DNA of 64,000 bases from Malurus cyaneus samueli (Eukaryota; Chordata; Aves; Passeriformes; Maluridae): positions 6,358,377-6,422,376 of the forward strand of contig CM019230.1 in NCBI GenBank assembly GCA_009741485.1, written 5' to 3'. Below the pieces are notes generated by a model. It was not told the DNA's origin. It did no database searches and saw only the letters and a list, made by a program, of their open reading frames with translations. The translations under genes were made by a program, and so were the position numbers. The first letter of the stretch is position 1. Each line of letters starts with the position of its first letter. This document shows, one piece after another, positions 24,112-35,159 of this stretch.

Positions 24112-27100
24112 GTGTGGCGGGCGCGGGGAGAGCGGGGAGGCGGCGCAGGGACCCGCCGTGAGGGGGGCTGGGAGGGACCGGGCACAACCCGCGGCACCGG
24201 CAGCGAGGAGGCAGCGCGGGAACGCGCGGTACAGTGGGCCGGGGAGGCATCAGGAGGAGCCGCAGTGAGGGGGCCGAGCAGGCAGAGCGGGGAGCCGCGG
24301 TGAGGGGGCTGGGAAGGTGCAGTGGTACGGGGGTCCGAGGAGACACCGTAGTACGGCGGTACCGGGGAGGAACCTCAGAAACAAGTTTGGGGGGTCACCG
24401 GAGTTCAGGAGAACCGGGAAGACACCAGCGGGATCCGCGGTACGGGAGGGCCGAGTGGGCACCGCAGTCCGGGCGTGGAGCGGGGTTTGCCTGGGGTCCC
24501 GGTGCCGGGCCTGGGCAGAGAACTGCCGGCCGCTCTGCCGTCCCTCACCGCCCCGCTGTCACCCCGCAGCACGGCGGAGCAGCCGGAGGGTGGCCAGGCC
24601 CCGCGGAGCCCCCTCGGGCAGAAGGAATTCGTCCCCGACGGCTCGGCCCGGCAGGCCGAGAGGCTGCGGCGCTGCTGCGAGGAGCAGTGGCGGCTGCTGT
24701 CCGAGGAGCGCCCGGAGCGGCCGTAAGTGCATCCCCGGCAGCGGCGCTGGGAATGGCTTTTCCTCTGGAAGGGGTGATGCGGGCGGGTAGAGCACAGCCC
24801 GGGGGTCACGATAGGATCGAGCTGTTGGTAGCGGGAGGTGTTGGTCAGCACAGTGAGTGCCCCGCAGTTCACCTGCACTCAATGCCCGGGTTGGAGCAGC
24901 AGCGGTGCGACACAGCCTGGCTGTCCCATCAGGAGCACAGGGACATGCTGGTACACCTGTGGCTTCAGAAAGTCCCCTCACAGGGCTCTTCGTTTTCACG
25001 GTGTGTGTATAATCCTGTAGCCTTTCCAGGTAGCAGCCACTGCCTTCTTGGGCATGGTCCAGGATACAGAGCATCTTGTTGATGTTCCTGTGCAGCCTTG
25101 TGTATATTTAACCAGGTCCCAGTGTCCCTGGTTTATCAGTTTTGGTGCTTTCAACAGTGCTGCCAGACTTTGGAGCTTATCACCTGGGAGATGTTCACAC
25201 CTGCCTCTCAACACTTGGCCTGCAGCTATTGACTTTTCCCTCTGAGTCCCCGTGGGTGGGGTACAGTGATTTGAGGGTGTTTTGGCAGCAGCTGAATAAT
25301 TGTATTACACAGAATCACAGAATGGTTAGAGTTGGAAGGGACCTTAAAGATCACCCCATTCCACCCCCTGCCATGGGCAAGGACACCTTTTGCTTGACCA
25401 GGTTGCTCAGAGCCCCATCCAACTTGGCCTCGAGCCCTTTTGGGAATGGGGCAGACACAGCTTCTCTGGGCAGCCTATGTTAGTTATTCAATAACCACAT
25501 ATCCTGGCTTAGGCCATGCATCTCCAGGAGCGTGCTGTAGCCTATGGACATGCATCTGTGCTGCTGACTGAATTCACTTTTAACTGGTTGGTGATGATAA
25601 ACTGGTGCTGCTAAATCCAGAGAATGATGTCTTTCTGATGCCTTGTGAAAATGCCACCTGGGAATTTCCTGCCTTTTGACGCCTTTTTGGAGCTGCTTGT
25701 ACTTCTACACCAGGAGCTGATTGTAGGACACAGTAGTAGTAACAAACTGATCTTTTACTGTCTCAGGGGAAATCTGGTGAAAGCTGAGTGGAAGCCAGAA
25801 CAGGGCATTGTGGAGCTGAAGTCCCCTGCGGTGAGTGCTACAGAGTATTGTCAGTGCCATCATCTCCTGCTGCCTCACAGGTTCCTTAATTTGCTCCTTG
25901 CAATGGGAAGGAACCTGGTTGTCAGCAGGCAACAGCCAGAGCCCATCAGGGATTTGTGCTCCTGTTCCAGGGGAAGTTCTGGCACACCATGGGGTTCTCA
26001 CAGCGAGGCAAACAGTGTCTGCTGCCCGAGGAAGCTCTGTACCTGCTGGAGTGTGTAAGTAGGACAGGGGCATTGGGTATTTGCTGAATGACTGGGGGAG
26101 CTGTAGCAGCTGGTAAACACCTGGTTCTCAAGGAATTGCCTCTTTTAGCGTGTTGCTGATGGAGCTGTTTGTCTTCAGGCTGTGGGTTCCTACCCCCAAG
26201 CAGCCTCTGTGTCACTGACAGAATGTGTTAGTTGGCCCAGTGGCCAGTTCATTCATGGTCTTAACTTTAAGCAGAGATCTTTGGGGTTGCTGCTTGGAAT
26301 TTCTTCCCAAGAAGAAATTTATGGCAGAAAGAAATTTAAATGTGGCAGACATAGTAGTGAGACCCCGTTGTGTTCAGTGCTTCTCTGCTTGCAGAAATGC
26401 TGCTTAGGGCTCAGCTGGATTTTTTTGCTGAAGAGAGGTTTTTTTTGTCTCTCCACCAAAGCCTGTTATCAGTAGAATTGGTGAATTGAAATAAAGGCAA
26501 AGCAAAACAGATTTGCCTTAGCAAAGCAAACAGATTGAGTGTCTGATGCCATCCCTTAAATCCTGACGGCAAAGGTGGGGCTTTTTTACCTCTGGGATTC
26601 TGACAAATAGTTTGTAAACAAACTGATGGCAATAAAATGGTTTAGTCAGATGCTGAGTACAAAATCCACCCAAAAGCAAAAAAGACCAGTGAGATGCCTT
26701 CAGCCCATCCCACGGGGGAAAGGTGTGGTTTCGTTTTCTTTGTTCATTATTAAACACCATCTAAAAAAACAAAATAGAGGAAAAGAGGTGTCACCTGAAA
26801 CTGCCTCCTGGATGTAATTTGCTATTCCCTGAACAAGTTACCTGTGGGATCTCTGGGTCTGTAAAGAATGTAAATGCACCTGGGGAGGTACCAGTTGATG
26901 CTATTGGCTCCTCTGCTCCAGTTCTCAGTTGTGCTCCTCATAAGCGGTTTTGTAGTTTGTGCTGTGTCCTGACTCACTGAGATCATCAAAGTTAAATTAT
27001 CTCTCAAAGCAATGATTATTTTATCAGGTGAGCATTTTGCTCCCAGCTGCATCCTCCTAATGGAGGATGCAGGAGTTGAGAGCTGGGGGTGGGAACTTCT

Positions 27101-30100
27101 TACCTGGCTGATAAAACCTGGGTATGGGAAAGGGACTATAAGTAGTCCAGGTGGCACATGGGGAGAGATGGATATCATGTCAGAGAAGGTGCTGAGACCA
27201 GCTGTCAGGACCAGTGGGAAAGGACTGGAGTGAGCTTGCACAGATTTGTTCCTGTGATTCTCACACAAAGCTCTTGCCCTGCAGGGCTCTGTCCAGCTCT
27301 TTCACAGGGATCTGCCCCTGTCAGTCCAGGAAGCCTACGAGACCTTGCTGTGCCAGGAGGCAATGACTCTGTCACATTACCAGGTGTGTTGGGACCTCCA
27401 GCTGTAGCAGGAGGATGAAGGCAGAAAGCCCAGCCTCTGCCACACAAGCTCTTCCAGTGGCTGGAAGCAGGCTAGGATTATCTCGGAGGGAAGGGGAGGG
27501 AAGTCATCCTCAGTTGTTCCCACTCACCTTCTTCCAGATGTTCAGTTCCTGTTTCCCCACCTTTGCTTTGGGTCCTAAGCCTGGCATTTTCTCCTCTGCC
27601 AGTGCTACACTGTGTTCACTCAGTCATAATGGAACTGAAGTAAATTATTTGTGTTTAGGGTCGTCATTTAACCCTCTTGCTTTCCTTTGCTCTAAGGTGT
27701 TCAGCCACTTGAAGCAGCTGGGTTATATTGTACTGAGATTCGACCCCAGGTAACCAACTTTTCTTTCCTGTGCTGCTTTCTGCTTCCTGAAGATCCTGAG
27801 ACTCGCTGTGCCCACTGCCTGGCCCCAGGGGATGGCAGAGGACTTTGGCCCTGCATTCTACTTTTTGGGAGAATTAAAGGCTTAAAGTGGCACTCTGTCC
27901 TTCCTTGCTCCTCTCTCCTGAGGAGGTGATTGGGAACATGAGACGGAGCATGGATAGAGGGCCATCCTGGTCCTGCTTGGGGTTTTTCTGTGCCTTTGGT
28001 TGCTGTGTCCTGGGGGCTGAACAGAAGGTAGCTCCACTGCCTCACCCTGCTCTCAGCCTCTGCGTTGGTCTCTCCTTCCAGCACTGTCCCATCTGCCTAT
28101 GAGAGGCAGCTGAACTTGGAAAGTCACTGCAAGAGCTCTGGGAAACACCATCGCAAGAGGAGGAGGAGTTCCAGCCCCCGGTAAGGATGTGGCCCAAAGC
28201 CTTCTCCCATCCTCTTCCGGGCCATGCTGACTCAGGAGCAGCTGCTTTGCTGCAGTGTCCCCAGGCCCTCCTGCTGTGGGTGACTTTGTCTGGCACAGTT
28301 GCTCTTGGCTGTCCCCAGGCAGTGCACTGCTTTTCCTGAATGCTTTGCAGTGTTCCCTTTTGTCACATGTGTGCTTCATGCCAGGCCTAAGAGGGGCAAA
28401 TTGCCAAGTCCCCCAGCTGTGGTGCTGAGATGCCAAAAGATAAGTGTAGACAGGTCAGTGCAAAGGAAACATGTCAGGTATCTCTTCCTGCTCTTTTTTA
28501 ACAGGGGCACAGTTACCACAGTGCACATCTTACACTTGCTCACCTCCTCAATCCAGTTTACCTCCCAAACTCAACAGCAGAAAGCACAGTTGGGTCCTGG
28601 AGCTTGCACGTATCCAAAACATCACCTCAAACTGGCAATGAGTAATTTTGCTCATAATTCTGGCAGTTCCCAGGAGGTGGCGTCAGCCTTTCAGGAACGA
28701 GGAGGATGAAGCTGCAGAGTCCCTGTTAACTATAAATCAATGCTTGAGTTGAGAAATTGTAGGAATTAGGAGATTTAACTGATGGTCTAAGAATTGCTCC
28801 ATCTTCTCTGGAATCAGGGTCTGAATCTCACACCAGAAGAGGTGCTGGCAGGCAGGTTTCTGCCTGGCCTGTGCTACTTTGGCTGAAGTCCAGCATGTTT
28901 GCATGGAGGTGTTTGGGTCAGTGTCTGGGGTGTGGACCTGACTGGTAGGATGGGAACATTGTCTATACAAATCAAGGCTGGAATTCTCTTGGGCGTTGAA
29001 GTCGAATCTCTTGCAGGACTTCTGAGAGGTTTATTCTGCCTTTGGCATTCACTGCTTAGTTTTGGCAGCATTTTTTACTTTCTCATTTGTCTCACAAACC
29101 AGGAGGTTGTTGTTAAGGGTTTGCAGTTCTGTCTGGGAGTTCCTGCCACCTTTGCTGTCCTTCGTTCAGGCTTGGCAGACAGCATTCTTCCTGTTAGCAG
29201 GGAGCAGGGAGGATTTAAAGGAGAGAAAGTTCTACCAAATGCTCTCCCTGAATTATTTACTGTTCTTTTATCTTTAGGTTGCATGAAAAGAAACATAAAA
29301 TATCTGAGGACCTTCCAGAAGCTGAGGGGACCTCCAGCAAAGATAGAGATGATTGTGGAGACTCCATTCTCATGGATGAAAAGCCCTTGTCAGTGCAGCC
29401 AAAGGAATCAGATGCTGGCAATGCAGAGGGAGAGTCAATGCCAGTTCCTCTTGATACAGGACAAAAGGACTCTCTGAGCTTCTCCAGCAGCCTGGCTGGA
29501 GACCACAAGGAGAGCAGCACTGGCACCCACGCACCCCGCTGGGATTTTACCAGCATCACCTTTCCCAACGTGGCCCCAGACCAGCCTTGCACACACCTGC
29601 CCTCCCCTGACAACAGGCTCCTGCCAGAGAACGTGCTGGCCAGGGAGGTGGATGCAGCTTCCTGGTGCACACGGATCAACCAGAAACAGGAGAAGCTGTC
29701 ACGGAAGGAGAGGAAGCAGCGGGAGAGGGAGAGCAGGTACAAGAGCAGTGTCAATGCTGACCAGGAGGTGAGGCGCTGCTCCAACTGGCAGGAGTACAAA
29801 GCCCTCTTGGAGCAGAGGAGACAGCAGAGGGTTTGGAAACGGCCGTCACACCTCTGGGACCAAGCTGTCACACCACTGCTGCGGCCAGAAGAAGTGACCT
29901 CACCAGGTAGTGGCTCTGGGAACATGGCAGGGCCCATTCTCCCCCCACCCCAGCTCTGGGAAGCAGTGCCTGGCATGCAACAGCAAAAGGGATGATATGG
30001 AGAAGCTGAACATTTGTTTTGGGGATAATACTTTGAGCAGGAGAATCTTTCTATAGCCCACTCAAGTGCCAGGATAAACAGGGCCTTGGGAGGTCTTCTA

Positions 30101-32474
30101 ATCCATTCCCCATGTCCTGCTGTATTGCAGTCCTTCCTGCTGGGCTGTTAGGCATGTGCAATCGGGGCCAGCAAGATGCAAAGCAACTGCAGGGTGTTCT
30201 GGGCTGTGTGCTGGGAGGAGATGAGGAAATTGAGGTCTTTGAAGTAGCCAGTGGTGACTGTGGAGCTGCCAGCCATTGTTGGAGGAGGAAGGCTCGTGGG
30301 TGGTGTGGAGTGCTTGGAGTGCCCTGGGAGGGAAATTGCTGGTCTGATCCTTTCCCGTTCCTTCTCCCTCCAGCTGCGCTCCTCCAGCAGATCAGTGTGC
30401 TGCAGCCCTCCCACATCCTGGATGGAGCCTCCCGGTTAGTATTCAGCCAGTCAGCTTGGAGCTCTTGGGGAGCGGGAGTGTCTTGTGACTGTCCCTGCTT
30501 GTGAGGTCTTTGAGGTGCTCACAGCAGCAGTTTGGGAGCTGCCTCACACCCAGGGTGCCGAGAAAATCCCGTGCCCTGCTCTGTGACCCTCTTGCATCTC
30601 TAGTGAGGGGGTGACATTTCCATGAAGTACCAGATCCTGCAGCAACAGAGTCAGGGCTTTCCAGGCCAAATAAAACATCAGGGTTGCTCTTTTATCCTGC
30701 CCTTCCCTCTCTGCACCGCAGCCAGGTATCTCCTCCAGAAATTTGATTGCAATTAATCAAACCTGTGCCTCATCCCTGGAATGTGCTGCCATCCCTGCTG
30801 CAGTGGTTATGAAACCTTGGCTTTGGGGTTTTTGGTTCTGATTCCTGCCTCAGAGTCTGTGTGATGCTTGTGTGCAGTCCCTGTAGTGCTTTGCTCCTGT
30901 CTTTGTTAGTGCTTTGCAAGGGCATGGGGTAGATGTTAGCCAGGATCTTGCTCTGCTCTGACTACAGGAAACTTTGGGAAGTAATAAAAACAGTTGCAGT
31001 GTCAGTCCTTGGAGAAGTGAAGCCTTCCAAGGGACCTAAAGTAGTCAGTGCTCCCTCTTTGCTCTGCTGTACCCTGCAATGTTTTGATCCCATACATGTG
31101 TGGGTGTGTTCTGCAGGCTGCAAGAGGACCCAGAGGCCATGAAGATTGACTTCAACGTGTATCAAGCAGATGCTGTGTCCAGATTTAAGAAGACAAACCC
31201 TGGGAGGCCTCATGTCAGGATGTGTGTTAGGAGGTACCCATGAATCTTGCGCTGTTTTCTGAAACATTGCAGTTACTGTTGTGGAAATGAAGTCCTAATG
31301 ATCTGTAAATGACCCAGCATCTTGTGATCATCAGATTGTCTCCCTTGAGGGTGGGTCTGCCCAGATTTTTTTTCTTTCAGTTCCTCTTCCTTTGTTGTAG
31401 GCTGTGGCTGACAACTCCCCCAGCCCTTGCACTTAGCCCACACTCTTTGGTCATCTGGTTGCTGCTCATGTCTGAGTATTACTGAGAGTCAGGAGAAAGA
31501 AATCACAGCTGTCATGCAATTTCAATGCCTTTCAATGGAATTCAGGTAGAAGCCAGTGTTGAGGAGCTGTATGTAACCTGAATCCTCAGTCAGTGCAGAT
31601 CACTATGGATTTCTGCAGAGATGAACCTCCCCAGAGTTTGCTGCAGGCTCTGTGCCATGGCTTCAGTATTTTGATCTTTGTCAAATGTAATGTTAAGCTC
31701 AGTAGGAACAGGGTAGGTGTCTCCTTTCTTGCTGGACCCACCTGATACCTAAACTCCATAGCTAGCTACAAAGCTCAGTTTCTGCCTTGTCTCATTTTGC
31801 TATACTAAACCTGTCCCTCTGCTCTCTGCAGCTCTAGTAGACAGAGCAAGGAAGGTGGTAATGCAGTTTTACCAAGGTATGTCATGATGTAGGATGTAAT
31901 GTCAGTAGGATGATCCTTATTGCAGAAGTATTTTCATTGATGAGCAAGTAGACTGCAGAATTAAAAGGAGGGAAAAACAGGTCAGATGTTGATCCCAGCA
32001 ACCCAAAGATCTTCCCAGCACAAAGGTATTAAGATTGCAGTGGATTGGCCATTTGCCAATATTCCTGTGAACCCCATCTAATGGGCACAGCACAGAGCAG
32101 TGTGCAGTTCTCCTTGTTTTTGGCAAAGGATTCAACAGCTGCCATTCCTGACATGCTGTGATCTCACTCTCTGGGCTGGCTGCTTTGACTGAGAAGGGTG
32201 GGCAGGATCAGTACCAGCTCCTCAGGCTAAAGGGAGCTGTTGTGATGGCTGGCCAGGACAGCTTTGCCTCTGTGTTCCTCTTGCCTGGAGAACAAACAGG
32301 ATGTGTTTTTTTTCTCTCTGTAGCTTTGATGAGCAGATCCCATCCCTGCGGGCTCTGAAGCAGGTGACGTATCTGAGTGGGGACGTCCCGCTGGTCTTTG
32401 CACTGGTGGACCATGGAGAAATCACCTTCTATTCACTGAAGGAGTTCAAGCTGCCTGTTGATGTTAATCACTGA
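24083..32474 (+). CDS. TSEN54: tRNA-splicing endonuclease subunit Sen54, complete, 11 coding exons
   Basis: TSEN54 is a non-catalytic structural subunit of the nuclear tRNA-splicing endonuclease (with TSEN2, TSEN34 and TSEN15), which excises introns from pre-tRNAs. Joined exons are 24083-24111, 24570-24722, 25767-25830, 25971-26054, 27285-27383, 27697-27749, 28082-28180, 29278-29906, 30374-30434, 31117-31233 and 32324-32474. All junctions are GT-AG and in phase, giving 512 residues against about 526 in human. The N-terminal Sen54 domain covers roughly residues 28-165 ([36 protein letters not shown]). A basic [11 protein letters not shown] stretch near 184-194 may be a nuclear localisation signal. 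A long disordered middle lies in exon 8. The C-terminal endonuclease-like fold ([30 protein letters not shown]) ends the protein. An in-frame TGA at 24014 precedes the first ATG, which supports this start. The ATG has C at -3 and G at +4, an imperfect Kozak context. Confidence 0.96.
24153..24308. repeat. Degenerate CCGCNGTGAGGGGG repeats in TSEN54 intron 1
   Basis: Three near-identical motifs (24153-24167, 24260-24273, 24295-24308) within GC-rich intron 1. Each carries a GTGAGG core resembling a splice donor. Spacing is irregular, so this is a dispersed degenerate repeat rather than a clean tandem array. Confidence 0.6.
24570..24722 (+). CDS. TSEN54: TSEN54 coding exon 2
   Basis: The acceptor is CCCCGCAG and the donor CC|GTAAGT. 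It encodes the start of the Sen54 N-domain ([17 protein letters not shown], then the EEQWRLL helix), matching human at the family-diagnostic F-x-PDGS motif. Confidence 0.95.
25309..25476 (-). mobile_element. CR1 LINE 3'-end fragment in TSEN54 intron 2
   Basis: The + strand reads as reverse-complement CR1: 'agaatcacagaatggttaga', then 'ttggaagggaccttaaagat', 'ctgccatgggcaaggacacc' and 'cagcttctctgggcagcct'. It is a 5'-truncated copy, antisense to TSEN54. Confidence 0.93.
25767..25830 (+). CDS. TSEN54: TSEN54 coding exon 3
   Basis: Encodes [20 protein letters not shown] plus A after a codon split with exon 2. It ends exactly on a codon boundary at GCG|GTGAGT. The AEW-P-G-VELKSPA core is highly conserved in Sen54 proteins. 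Confidence 0.96.
25971..26054 (+). CDS. TSEN54: TSEN54 coding exon 4
   Basis: 28 codons, phase 0 on both sides, with the GKFWHTMGF and [12 protein letters not shown] segments of the N-domain. Donor is TGT|GTAAGT. Confidence 0.96.
27285..27383 (+). CDS. TSEN54: TSEN54 coding exon 5
   Basis: 33 codons, phase 0 on both sides. Encodes [19 protein letters not shown] and a following helix ending HYQ, aligning with the human segment of the same length. Confidence 0.96.
27697..27749 (+). CDS. TSEN54: TSEN54 coding exon 6
   Basis: Encodes [17 protein letters not shown], the last strand-helix element of the N-domain. Acceptor CTCTAAG; the next codon (Ser) is split with exon 7. Confidence 0.95.
28082..28180 (+). 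CDS. TSEN54: TSEN54 coding exon 7
   Basis: Encodes [14 protein letters not shown] and then a strongly basic [11 protein letters not shown] tail, a candidate nuclear localisation signal. Human has a similar KRKRSSSSPRS stretch at this place. Donor is CG|GTAAGG. Confidence 0.94.
29278..29906 (+). CDS. TSEN54: TSEN54 coding exon 8 (large, disordered linker)
   Basis: A 629-nt exon covering residues 194-404. It starts with a low-conservation acidic/serine-rich region. Conserved islands follow: [11 protein letters not shown] (residues 281-291), [17 protein letters not shown] (about 308-324) and a basic [17 protein letters not shown] helix (about 330-346). The exon ends with [11 protein letters not shown]. 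Splice donor CACCAG|GTAGTG, phase 1. Confidence 0.95.
30374..30434 (+). CDS. TSEN54: TSEN54 coding exon 9
   Basis: Encodes [20 protein letters not shown], matching the human VVLQHISVLQ segment at the start of the C-terminal endonuclease-like domain. Donor CG|GTTAGT is non-consensus at +3. Confidence 0.94.
31117..31233 (+). CDS. TSEN54: TSEN54 coding exon 10
   Basis: Encodes [20 protein letters not shown] and [18 protein letters not shown]. The F-VYQADAV-FKK-NPG-P core is the conserved C-terminal Sen54 signature. Confidence 0.96.
32324..32474 (+). CDS. TSEN54: TSEN54 coding exon 11, with stop codon
   Basis: Encodes [20 protein letters not shown], then [20 protein letters not shown] and a short tail ending DVNH before TGA. 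This beta-rich end corresponds to the C-terminal interaction surface of the subunit. Confidence 0.97.
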
Positions 32475-33640
32475 AGCTGTTGTCACTTGCAGAAATGGGA
32501 TGGGATGAAGGAAACAGCTTTACTCAGGACTTGCTTTCCTGATTAATGAAATATTACAGAAAATGGAACCTGTGATAAGTGGAACCATTGGAAGTTGGCC
32601 AGTTTATTGGCTGTTACAGACTGCACCCACCCAGATGGCTCAGGGATAATGTGTAATTTACAGCAAACAAGTGTGTTTGGCTTAGCTGGGCATTTCTGGG
32701 CTGGAGTACACACTGCCTTGTTCTTGAAGCCATTGATTCTCCAGCTTTCTCACCTCACAGACCACCAGCCTGCCTCTCCTGTGTCATCTTTTGACTGTGG
32801 ACCATTAGAATACACTGTGCTGGTGATCCTTTTGTTACATGTAAAGAATCACCGTGCTCCACCAGTGGAATGGTTGAAGTGTCATTGAGGTCACTTGGGG
32901 ACAGAATAAGCTGATCAGGACTGTGTCCTGAGCCTCTGTCAATGATCCTGTGCCAATGATTGTCAAGATCAGATTCTGGTCTGAAAATGGCACAACTATA
33001 AACTCAGTCACCTGGAGGAAAGTTTCCAGATGCTCAAGAGCAGGAAACTCTGCCTTGAACACAATTTCGTCAGCCAGAGGTCACAGAAAGCCCCAGAGCA
33101 TTGCAGATGGCAGCTCAGCCTCCTGCAGCAGCTGTGCTGAGATGCTTTTTGGCTGCACAGTGTTAAGCCATGCTCAAGTTTGCCCACCACTCTCAGCACA
33201 CTACATCTGATAGTCTCACCAGGGCTGAACTGCAGCCCCTCTCTGCCAGCCTAACATCCTCTTTCCTGGCTGTGGATCCTTGTTATTTCTCTTGCAAGTG
33301 AGAGATCTCGGAGAAAAAAAAAAAACAACCAAACAAAAACGCTACAAATTCTTAATGAGCCTTCCAGTCCTGAGGCTTTTGTGCTCCTAACTGAGGATAC
33401 CATTGCTCTCCACCAGGGTATGTAGGTACCAAATTTACTTTAGCCTCTATGCCAAAAGTGCCAGGTGCCAGAAGGTCTGCTCAGTGGGTGGAAGTGAGCT
33501 GAGCACGGCTGTGTTTGGTATCAAAGTTTTCAAAACTGTAATAGCAACTGGTTTAGATGTGTTTTATTTGGTATTTTTATAACTCCTTTTGGAGATGTGG
33601 AGAAGGCTAAGCAATAAAAAAAATCCTTTTCCAACCATGC
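32475..33640 (+). other. TSEN54: TSEN54 3' untranslated region (inferred)
   Basis: About 1.15 kb from the stop codon to just past AATAAA. It has no other recognisable gene and contains an A-rich patch near 33310. The exact cleavage site is inferred. Confidence 0.65.
33613..33618 (+). terminator. TSEN54: TSEN54 polyadenylation signal AATAAA
   Basis: A canonical AATAAA with a GT-rich element about 30 bp downstream (cagtgtggttctt, 33649-33661). It is the first convincing signal after the TSEN54 stop and lies before the next promoter. Confidence 0.75.
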
Positions 33641-34917
33641 AAGCTTCTCAGTGTGGTTCTTAATTCCCCTAGCAATTCTAAGTTATGCAGAGGGAGACTG
33701 TGGAGGCTACTGGGACCTCAGCAGCAGCAGCAGCAGCTGGTGAATGCCTGCTCAAGGTCATGCAAGCCCGTGGCTGTGTAACCCTGGTAACCCTGCTCCT
33801 ACGCCATCTGCGTTTGCATACAGCCGCTGCCCCGATCCCGGTGAGGGCAGCGTGACTCAGAGCCTGGAGGTGTCCCCACATCCGCGTGCAGTTCCTGTCG
33901 GCACACGACTCCTCTTCCTCGTTCATCTTCCTCCTGCGTGGTCAGAGGTATCGTAGCCCAAGGTGGCGGGGCTGTGCTGCCAGTGCCGGCTCATGTTTCA
34001 CACACACGCCCCCGTTATCAGATGCTGGAAGTCGGCAAGGCTCTGCTGAGGTGAGGGTCTGACGGCTCCTCCCACGCTCCCTCCCCTTCCTCTTCCTCCT
34101 TCCAGCAGTGCTTTGGCTTTGAGAGTTCTTAAAGCCGGGGCTGGCAGCCCCATCTGCCCTCAGCGTTCTCCCAGACTGTTCTACAGATTAAAGGCAGTGG
34201 GAAGAGTTTCTAAGAACAGGCGCAGCCAGGAGAGCTCCAGTCTGACCCACAGGGCTCATGTTTGTCCTGGAATTAGGTCAAACTCACTCCTGGTGATTTC
34301 AATCAGTCTCATCTCCTTATGCCAAGGTGGAATTGTATCGATGAACTCTACGAGAGCCACCCAGTGAGTTTCGCTGGGGCAGAGACTCCCTGATTCAGCA
34401 CAAGACAATTACAATTTAATAACCAGTGCAGGGAGGATTGAGAAACTGTGGCTGCCTTGCTCAGCACCGTAGCATCTGATGGTGCCTTTACCAGGGTAGG
34501 AGCATGATCCAGACTGATACCGCTGCTCCAATTTGGCCTGTGGTGCAGCTCGGCTGGGCGTTGCAAGAAGATGACAGAACTGAATATTTAATTGAAAAAC
34601 ATCACTTTTGGAAATGTAGGTGAAATACTGACTGTTACTGAATCCTTGTCAGAGGTAGCTTCAAGCTTTTGCACGGATGTAGAGAATGGGCAGCCTTGGC
34701 CTGCCATTGCACTCAACATAAATACAGCTTCCTTATCCAGCTGCTTTTATTTGCAGCAGGACACAGGGTGGCTCCTGCCGGGCTGTGCAGCAAGACTTGT
34801 GTGCCTTTCTCCAGCGACGGCCTCGACTTTCTATAAAGTGTATTTTCACAGGCAGGCTGTGAAAGCTGGGAGTCCCTCGAGGGGCTGAAGCGGGGAGGAG
34901 AGGCTCTGGAGGCTGTA
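33641..34917. other. TSEN54-LLGL2 intergenic spacer
   Basis: About 1.3 kb between the TSEN54 poly(A) signal and the minisatellite. It includes a (CAG)6 run at 33719-33736. No conserved gene or RNA was recognised. Confidence 0.6.
33719..33736. repeat. (CAG)6 trinucleotide microsatellite
   Basis: Six CAG units in the spacer just after the TSEN54 poly(A) signal; too short to be remarkable by itself. Confidence 0.9.
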
Positions 34918-35150
34918 TTCCCGGGCTGTCTTTCCCGGTTCAACTTTTCCCGAGCTGCCCTTTCTCGGCTCGCCTCTCCCGGCCGCCCTTTCCGAGGTCG
35001 CCTTTTCCAGGTCGCCTTTCCCGGTCAGCTTTTCCCGGTTCGCCTTTCGCTGCCGCCCTTTCCCAGCCGCCCTCTCCAAGGTCGCTTTTCCCGGTCAGCT
35101 TTTCCCGGCCTTTTCCCGGCCCGCCTTTCCCCGCCGCCCTTTGCCGGTGC
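34918..35150. repeat. Degenerate GC-rich minisatellite upstream of LLGL2
   Basis: About 16 tandem units of 11-15 bp built around CTTTTCCCGG and CGCCCTTTCC cores, for example CGCCTTTCCCGGT and CAGCTTTTCCCGGT. On the minus strand it reads as GGGAAA-rich units, which produce repetitive Lys/Gly/Arg-rich open frames with no gene likelihood. It lies directly upstream of the LLGL2 core promoter. Confidence 0.85.
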
Positions 35151-35159
35151 CGGGTGCCC

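Larger units (their letters stand above)
23980..24770 (+). promoter_or_regulatory. TSEN54 CpG-island promoter region
   Basis: A GC- and CpG-rich block that begins sharply where the pentamer array stops and covers coding exons 1-2 and intron 1. A palindromic E-box (CACGTG) sits at 24074-24079, immediately before the start codon, and no TATA box is evident. The transcription start cannot be fixed from sequence. In mammals this promoter is close to the divergent CASKIN2 promoter, so it may be bidirectional, which is inference. Confidence 0.75.

Noticed and set aside
22861..24303. 480-codon + frame (HPIPS repeats) and matching 200-340-codon minus frames (GWDGM repeats)
   Set aside because: They are produced by the stop-free pentamer array and have no family resemblance or splice support. 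I treat them as repeat artefacts.
28299..28709. Possible extra TSEN54 exon in intron 7
   Set aside because: Exons 7 and 8 join in phase as in human, and the segment has no matched pair of splice sites preserving frame.
29257..29976. 239-codon minus-strand frame
   Set aside because: It is the antisense shadow of the real TSEN54 exon 8, which matches the known protein and has splice sites.
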